The position numbers and the translations under genes were made by a program. DNA of 5,874 nt. Source: Chloroflexota bacterium. GTDB taxonomy: Bacteria > Chloroflexota > Limnocylindria > Limnocylindrales > CSP1-4. Under the pieces are notes generated by a model, which was given only the letters and a program-made list of their open reading frames with translations, was not told where the DNA came from and did not search any database. Within the stretch, counting starts at the first letter, position 1. Each line of letters opens with the position of its first letter. The stretch is taken from the NCBI GenBank assembly GCA_021786915.1, contig JAJYMP010000547.1:1-5874 (forward strand). The letters are read 5' to 3'. This document shows, piece after piece, positions 5,756 through 5,874 of this stretch.

Positions 5756-5874
5756 TGCGGATTTCACGGGTTTTGGCCACCCGGTTTCACGGCAAATGGC
5801 CACCCTGTTTCGCCGGAATTGGCCACCCTGTTTCACGGGTAATGGCCACCCCCTCGGATAGGTCGTCGGCAGCG
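5756..5874. mobile_element. Possible IS21-family element end continuing past the right edge
   Basis: The 23-bp repeats resemble the multiple terminal repeats of IS21-like elements, which begin with 5'-TG; a TG at 5756 just outside the first repeat is a candidate tip. No istA or istB coding sequence is in the window, so the element would have to extend to the right. The call rests on recalled similarity of the repeat pattern only. Confidence 0.35.
5761..5852. repeat. Four contiguous 23-bp direct repeats
   Basis: Units run 5761-5783, 5784-5806, 5807-5829 and 5830-5852, each exactly 23 bp with no spacer. Each unit starts with a form of GTTTCACGG and ends with TGGCCACCC plus one base; only the 4-5 bases between vary freely. 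TGGCCA is itself palindromic. The array ends about 45 bp upstream of the nuclease-like gene start. Multiple short repeats with a TGGCCAC core and (read on the other strand) CCGTGAAAC resemble the transposase-binding repeats at the ends of IS21-family elements. An operator or iteron array is the alternative. Confidence 0.85.

Noticed and set aside
5438..5836. - strand frame beginning inside the 23-bp repeats
   Set aside because: Its N-terminus is translated repeat and the rest is an out-of-frame reading of the nuclease-like gene, Arg/Pro-rich and without motifs.
5761..5852. CRISPR array
   Set aside because: The units are contiguous, with only 4-5 variable bases inside each; there are no spacers of usual length and no cas gene.

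Overview
This is a high-GC window with tightly packed, often overlapping genes and GC-rich codon use. That fits an actinobacterium or a high-GC Chloroflexota-like lineage, but no phylogenetic marker gene is present, so the taxon is not settled. The content is accessory, in the style of a defence island: a nucleotide-cyclase/E2 operon on the + strand faces an AbiE-type toxin-antitoxin operon on the - strand, and a short tandem-repeat array of mobile-element type lies at the right edge.

Left half (+ strand, 1-2635). Three genes are separated by only 3 and 5 bp. (1) The C-terminal end of a canonical class III nucleotidyl cyclase, whose 5' end lies outside the window. (2) A 507-residue protein with two class III cyclase-like domains. 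Each half has lost complementary catalytic residues: the first lacks both metal-binding Asp, the second lacks the Asn/Arg transition-state pair. It therefore looks like a single-chain pseudo-heterodimer with one composite active site. (3) A 223-residue ubiquitin-conjugating (E2-like) domain protein with a C-terminal SEC-C zinc-binding motif. A lone E2 beside CD-NTases is known from short type II CBASS; here it sits beside class III cyclases, the enzyme class used by Pycsar. I infer a candidate cyclic-nucleotide signalling or anti-phage system under E2-like control. No effector, E1, ubiquitin-like protein or peptidase is visible, and any effector would have to lie upstream of base 1.

Middle (2636-2983). 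This convergent gap of about 350 bp holds no confidently called gene. It has one weak 72-codon reading frame with coding-like third positions and a GC-rich hairpin just past the end of the - strand operon.

Right half (- strand, read 5715 to 2984). A PD-(D/E)XK nuclease-like gene overlaps a 52-codon small ORF by 8 bp. That ORF ends 2 bp before an AbiEi-type antitoxin gene, which overlaps its AbiEii nucleotidyltransferase toxin by 4 bp (ATGA). The four look like one transcription unit. A perfect 9-bp-arm inverted repeat covers the ribosome-binding site and start codon of abiEi and is a natural autoregulatory operator candidate. Upstream of the operon, four contiguous 23-bp repeats (5761-5852) resemble the multiple terminal repeats of IS21-family elements. 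They could mark an insertion sequence running out of the window to the right, or act as an operator array for the operon.
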